DNA from: a virus
Virus record (IMG/VR): IMGVR_UViG_3300030380_004776
Span: 1 to 50,950 of that record
Reading direction: 5' to 3' (one strand)
Length of the DNA stretch: 50,950 nt
Shown: positions 48,537 to 50,950 of the stretch, piece by piece
How the letters are laid out: the number at the start of each line of letters is the position of its first letter
Numbering within the stretch: position 1 is the stretch's first letter
Position numbers and translations under genes: made by a program
Notes under the pieces: generated by a model
Told to the model about the DNA's origin: nothing
Seen by the model: only the letters and a program-made list of their open reading frames with translations
The model's database searches: none

Positions 48537-50021
48537 TTAATAATATATATATTTTTTTTCTTTCATACTTTGTACCTCATCCTCGTCAGAATAAGTCTTT
48601 ATAAAAGAACCTTGTCGGTATCTTAACATAGCTTGTGTGGTACTGTCCACATAATCGTCATACTCTCCATGAGGAAACGCAGCACATTCTTCTATTACTT
48701 CTTCTGCCCAATGTTCATCTCTTGGATAATAAACTTGTCCAGCTTCAAATATTGGAGCACATGCATTTACTCTTGAATGTTTATCTTGTCCTCTTCCAGG
48801 TGTGTAATCCATAACGGGTATACCCATTCTACGAAATTCTTGTAATAAACTTTGTCCTGAAGCTTTGGCTTCGATAATAACTGTTTCTGGTTGCCAGTAT
48901 TTGTATTGATCTAAGGCTACCATTTTTAATTCTGGAAAATCGTACTTACCTTTAATTGCATCAATTAACATAATAGCATCTGATTTAGATTCGTGAGGCG
49001 TGAATATTCCCCATGTGGTGATAGCAGAATAATCGGCAGTTTCTTTTTTACTGAATGCCGTGTCGTAAGATTGTATAACATGTTTTAAAGTCGGAATGTC
49101 CTTGGCCCACGGAACCCACCAGTCTCTTTTTAAGATTGCTCCCTCTTCAGATGTTGGATTCTGCATGTATTGTGCAGACCAATTTCTAATTGATATTGAC
49201 GCTTTAACTTTTTCTAATTCATCTAGTTCCCAATACTCTGGCCAAACTGGTTGTGCGTTTTCATCTTCACCAATTAAAGCTGGAAAAGAAATTTTTTCCC
49301 ACTTGTCTGCCTTAGGTTCATTTTCTGATTTTATTAATCGACCAGTCAAATCATCTTGAGCCCATCTTGTCATTACAAGAACAATAGAGCCTCCCGGTTG
49401 TAAACGTTGTCTAGGTCCAGATAGATACCAATCATAAGTTCTCTCCATCGCACTATCGGATAGTGAGTCTTGTTCAGTATGTGGATCATCGATAATAAGT
49501 AAGTCCGCCCCTCGTCCTGTGATAGAACCGCCAACACCCGCTGCAAAGTATTCCCCACCTTGATTGGTCTCCCAACGTCCTTTTGCTTTACTATCTTCTC
49601 TTAGTTTAACATCTCCAAAGATTTGTTTATACTCTGGACTATCAATTAAATTTCTTACCTTAGCACCAAATCTTCCTGAAAGTTCTGCGTTGTGAGATAC
49701 TTGCATTAATTTCATTTTAGGGTTCTTTCCTATCATCCAAGCTGGAAAGTATATCGATGCAAATTCTGATTTAGTATGTCTTGGAGGCATATTTACAATA
49801 AGCCTTCCTTTTTTGTGTTTAGCAATTTTTGTAAACTCATGTGCTATGTGTTGATGATGTCCCCACTTATCTGGATCACTATCAGTTCTACAAATAAAAT
49901 CTGGCCAAACATTCTTTACAAAATACAAGAAGTTATCTTGACATAATTTTATATGTTGAAGCCACACTTTTTCGAGCCTCTTTCGTAGCTGATCGGTGGT
50001 CATCAAATCTGTATTAGTCAT
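48537..50021 (-). CDS. terL: Terminase large subunit (494 aa)
   Basis: ATPase: variant Walker A NMPPRHTKS (77-85), Walker B LLIIDDPH (174-181), motif III VMTRW (216-220). The nuclease domain starts at QSYDTAFSKKETADYSAITTWGI with D320, followed by IDAIKGKYDFPELK and a later DDYVDS segment. Packages DNA through the portal. Its start overlaps a possible small gene at 50018 as ATGA. No small subunit is identified. Confidence 0.95.
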   Translation of the reverse strand: MTNTDLMTTDQLRKRLEKVWLQHIKLCQDNFLYFVKNVWPDFICRTDSDPDKWGHHQHIAHEFTKIAKHKKGRLIVNMPPRHTKSEFASIYFPAWMIGKNPKMKLMQVSHNAELSGRFGAKVRNLIDSPEYKQIFGDVKLREDSKAKGRWETNQGGEYFAAGVGGSITGRGADLLIIDDPHTEQDSLSDSAMERTYDWYLSGPRQRLQPGGSIVLVMTRWAQDDLTGRLIKSENEPKADKWEKISFPALIGEDENAQPVWPEYWELDELEKVKASISIRNWSAQYMQNPTSEEGAILKRDWWVPWAKDIPTLKHVIQSYDTAFSKKETADYSAITTWGIFTPHESKSDAIMLIDAIKGKYDFPELKMVALDQYKYWQPETVIIEAKASGQSLLQEFRRMGIPVMDYTPGRGQDKHSRVNACAPIFEAGQVYYPRDEHWAEEVIEECAAFPHGEYDDYVDSTTQAMLRYRQGSFIKTYSDEDEVQSMKEKKYIYY

Positions 50022-50128
50022 ATATATTTACTATACCCTTGGGTCCCCAAAAAAGAAACCCTTTCATTTAAGGCTTTTGTACTTCTATCTGTCATAGCAA
50101 GTAAAGGTAAAGTTAGTAAAATACACAA
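50018..50128 (-). CDS. Possible small membrane protein (36 aa)
   Basis: A TTG at 50128 with AGGA six bases upstream opens a frame MCILLTLPLLAMTDRSTKAL then NERVSFLGTQGYSKYI, ending in an ATGA overlap with terL. The frame stays open upstream to 50188 and would add more Phe/Ile/Leu, but has no ATG or GTG there. A shorter start is ATG at 50095. The hydrophobic part could reflect the AT-rich DNA, so confidence is low. Confidence 0.35.
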   Translation of the reverse strand: MCILLTLPLLAMTDRSTKALNERVSFLGTQGYSKYI

Positions 50129-50202
50129 AAAAAATCCTAAAAAAATAGAAATAAAAAAATTTCTATTTTTGAATTTTGATTGGTACCTCTATTGATGGGA
50201 GC

Positions 50203-50228
50203 CACACGCCCCACGTGTGGGGCGTGTG
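50203..50228. repeat. GC-rich perfect 12-bp inverted repeat
   Basis: CACACGCCCCAC (50203-50214), GT, GTGGGGCGTGTG (50217-50228). It follows the stop of the 65-aa gene by 8 bases in the minus direction. No T-run follows it there; on the plus strand only TT TAAAG. It is by far the most GC-rich palindrome in the window. Terminator-like or a recognition site; nature uncertain. Confidence 0.75.
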
Positions 50229-50236
50229 TTTAAAGA

Positions 50237-50434
50237 TTAAGATTTTTTTAAGTCCTCGACATATTCATCGATCCGATCATATGCGAAACTTTCAACCGAT
50301 GATAATGTCATCGATTTAGACATCGTAAACGTGTGCAATATTTCACCTTTTTCAAGTTCCAATTGCCAATTGCCATCATTGTCTTTGAGTGGTTTACAAT
50401 TAATAAACCACCCTTTATATGATAATCGAGCCAT
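50237..50434 (-). CDS. Small hypothetical protein (65 aa)
   Basis: MARLSYKGWFINCKPLKDNDGNWQLELEKGEILHTFTMSKSMTLSSVESFAYDRIDEYVEDLKKS: three strands and a C-terminal helix, a compact alpha/beta form. No family recognised. Last gene before the GC-rich hairpin at 50203. Confidence 0.55.
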   Translation of the reverse strand: MARLSYKGWFINCKPLKDNDGNWQLELEKGEILHTFTMSKSMTLSSVESFAYDRIDEYVEDLKKS

Positions 50435-50436
50435 GT

Positions 50437-50586
50437 TTAAACCTCCATTGTCTTAATTGCTAAAACAATCCCACCGATTGCAAGTGTGCAACCGATGAGA
50501 ACGTCAACCCTAAAAAGAACCACAACACCCAAAAAAGCAATTGCGAAACTAATTAAGATTAAAATAATATGTAATGCTATATTCAT
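50437..50586 (-). CDS. Small two-helix membrane protein (49 aa)
   Basis: From ATG at 50586, just after the previous stop: MNIALHIILILISFAIAFLG then VVVLFRVDVLIGCTLAIGGIVLAIKTMEV. Two hydrophobic helices separated by a short polar turn, no charged N-terminus. The frame is open to 50628 but that part overlaps the previous gene. Small inner-membrane protein of unknown function; antiholin or superinfection-exclusion roles are possible. Confidence 0.55.
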   Translation of the reverse strand: MNIALHIILILISFAIAFLGVVVLFRVDVLIGCTLAIGGIVLAIKTMEV

Positions 50587-50587
50587 A

Positions 50588-50911
50588 TTATTTCTTATAG
50601 TTTGTTTTAAGTTCAACCGACTCACCACCGACTAGAAATTGATCGTAAATTTCTGGATGTTTCTCTTTGAAAGATTTAACGTCAAATCTAGTCGTATTCT
50701 TTTTAAGAATTTCTAGACTGAATTCGCAACCTTTATACTTACCGACTGTGAATCCTCCAAGGTTTTCAACTATTGGAAGTGTTTCATCCTTTACGTTAAG
50801 CCATAATTTATTATATGACTTTCTTAGGTTATTAATCTCACACGCTTTGAAAAGCTTTTGAGATTGTGCAACGTTTAACTTTGTTGCTTTTTGTTTTTTT
50901 TGTACTGACAT
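50588..50911 (-). CDS. Hypothetical protein (107 aa)
   Basis: Starts with AGGAG seven bases before the ATG. Helical N-terminal part (KATKLNVAQSQKLFKACEINNLRKSYNKLWLNVKDE) then strands (FTVGKYKGCEFSLEILKKNTTRFDVKSFKEKHPEIYDQFLVGGESVELK). The FDVKSFKEKHPEIYDQF segment resembles a recurring phage motif, but I know no function. A TerS role cannot be excluded: it lies upstream of terL. Confidence 0.55.
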   Translation of the reverse strand: MSVQKKQKATKLNVAQSQKLFKACEINNLRKSYNKLWLNVKDETLPIVENLGGFTVGKYKGCEFSLEILKKNTTRFDVKSFKEKHPEIYDQFLVGGESVELKTNYKK

Positions 50912-50950
50912 TTTATACTCCTATTTGTTAGTTTGTTTTTATGTTTTGTA

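Noticed and set aside
1-50950. Search for direct terminal repeats between the window ends
   Set aside because: The first and last bases share no visible repeat; circular closure can only be discussed as a possibility.
1-50950. tRNA genes, CRISPR array, integrase and attachment sites
   Set aside because: No T-loop-like GTTCGA arm with a matching cloverleaf, no spaced direct repeats, and no tyrosine or serine recombinase signature was found by reading.

Overview
The window reads as most or all of the genome of a marine short-tailed (podovirus-like) bacteriophage. The DNA is strongly AT-rich by eye. Genes are packed head to tail, with ATGA or TAATG overlaps at many joints, and almost all lie on the minus strand. 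TerL, a P22-type portal, a GroES-like co-chaperonin, scaffold, HK97-type capsid protein, P22 gp4-like and nozzle-like tail proteins and a set of internal virion proteins follow one another. There is no tape-measure, tail-tube or sheath gene. I see no integrase, no phage RNA polymerase and no tRNA. AT-richness, small basic virion proteins and a family A DNA polymerase fit uncultured phages of SAR11/SAR116-type marine Alphaproteobacteria, perhaps the HMO-2011-like podoviruses. That assignment is inference.

Layout, by coordinate. 1-1103: edge of a cytosine-C5 methyltransferase gene and four small minus-strand genes. 1147-1977: four tiny plus-strand genes, two with paired cysteines. 1974-10312: replication and DNA metabolism on the minus strand (LAGLIDADG endonuclease, DNA polymerase A, 2OG oxygenase, small lipoprotein, DUF3310 protein, UvrD-like helicase, Dam-like methyltransferase with an altered motif, AEP-type primase, putative ssDNA-binding protein). 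10386-11792: a SNF2-like helicase alone on the plus strand. 11755-13398: two adenine methyltransferase-like proteins and a PD-(D/E)XK nuclease. 13407-19349: small membrane protein and internal (ejection) virion proteins. 19387-22561: a glycan cassette with two glycosyltransferases, a JmjC/cupin-like oxygenase and a sulfotransferase. 22561-33212: tail nozzle, three oxygenase-type proteins (one degenerate), tail fibre with a glycine-rich, partly collagen-like tip, repeat protein, adaptors. 33219-38787: small basic virion proteins, M15 endolysin, more oxygenases, spanin/holin-like membrane proteins. 38834-50021: decoration proteins, capsid, scaffold, GroES, a methyltransferase, holin, portal and TerL. 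50018-50911: small genes and a GC-rich hairpin.

The minus strand is read from high to low coordinates, so the packaging and head genes (TerL, portal, GroES, scaffold, capsid) come first, then tail, fibre and ejection genes, then replication genes. Sigma70-like promoters can be picked out by eye at several points. A clear rho-independent terminator follows the capsid gene.

The most unusual property is the number of Fe(II)/2-oxoglutarate oxygenase-type proteins: seven with recognisable metal-ligand motifs plus one that has apparently lost them. Most sit among virion genes. One prolyl-4-hydroxylase-like gene lies two genes downstream, in transcription order, of a tail fibre whose tip contains Gly-Asn-Pro repeats. 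Together with the glycosyltransferases, sulfotransferase and a class I methyltransferase this suggests extensive chemical modification of virion proteins or host surface glycans. No stretch longer than about 300 bases lacks a gene once the small overlooked frames listed here are counted.
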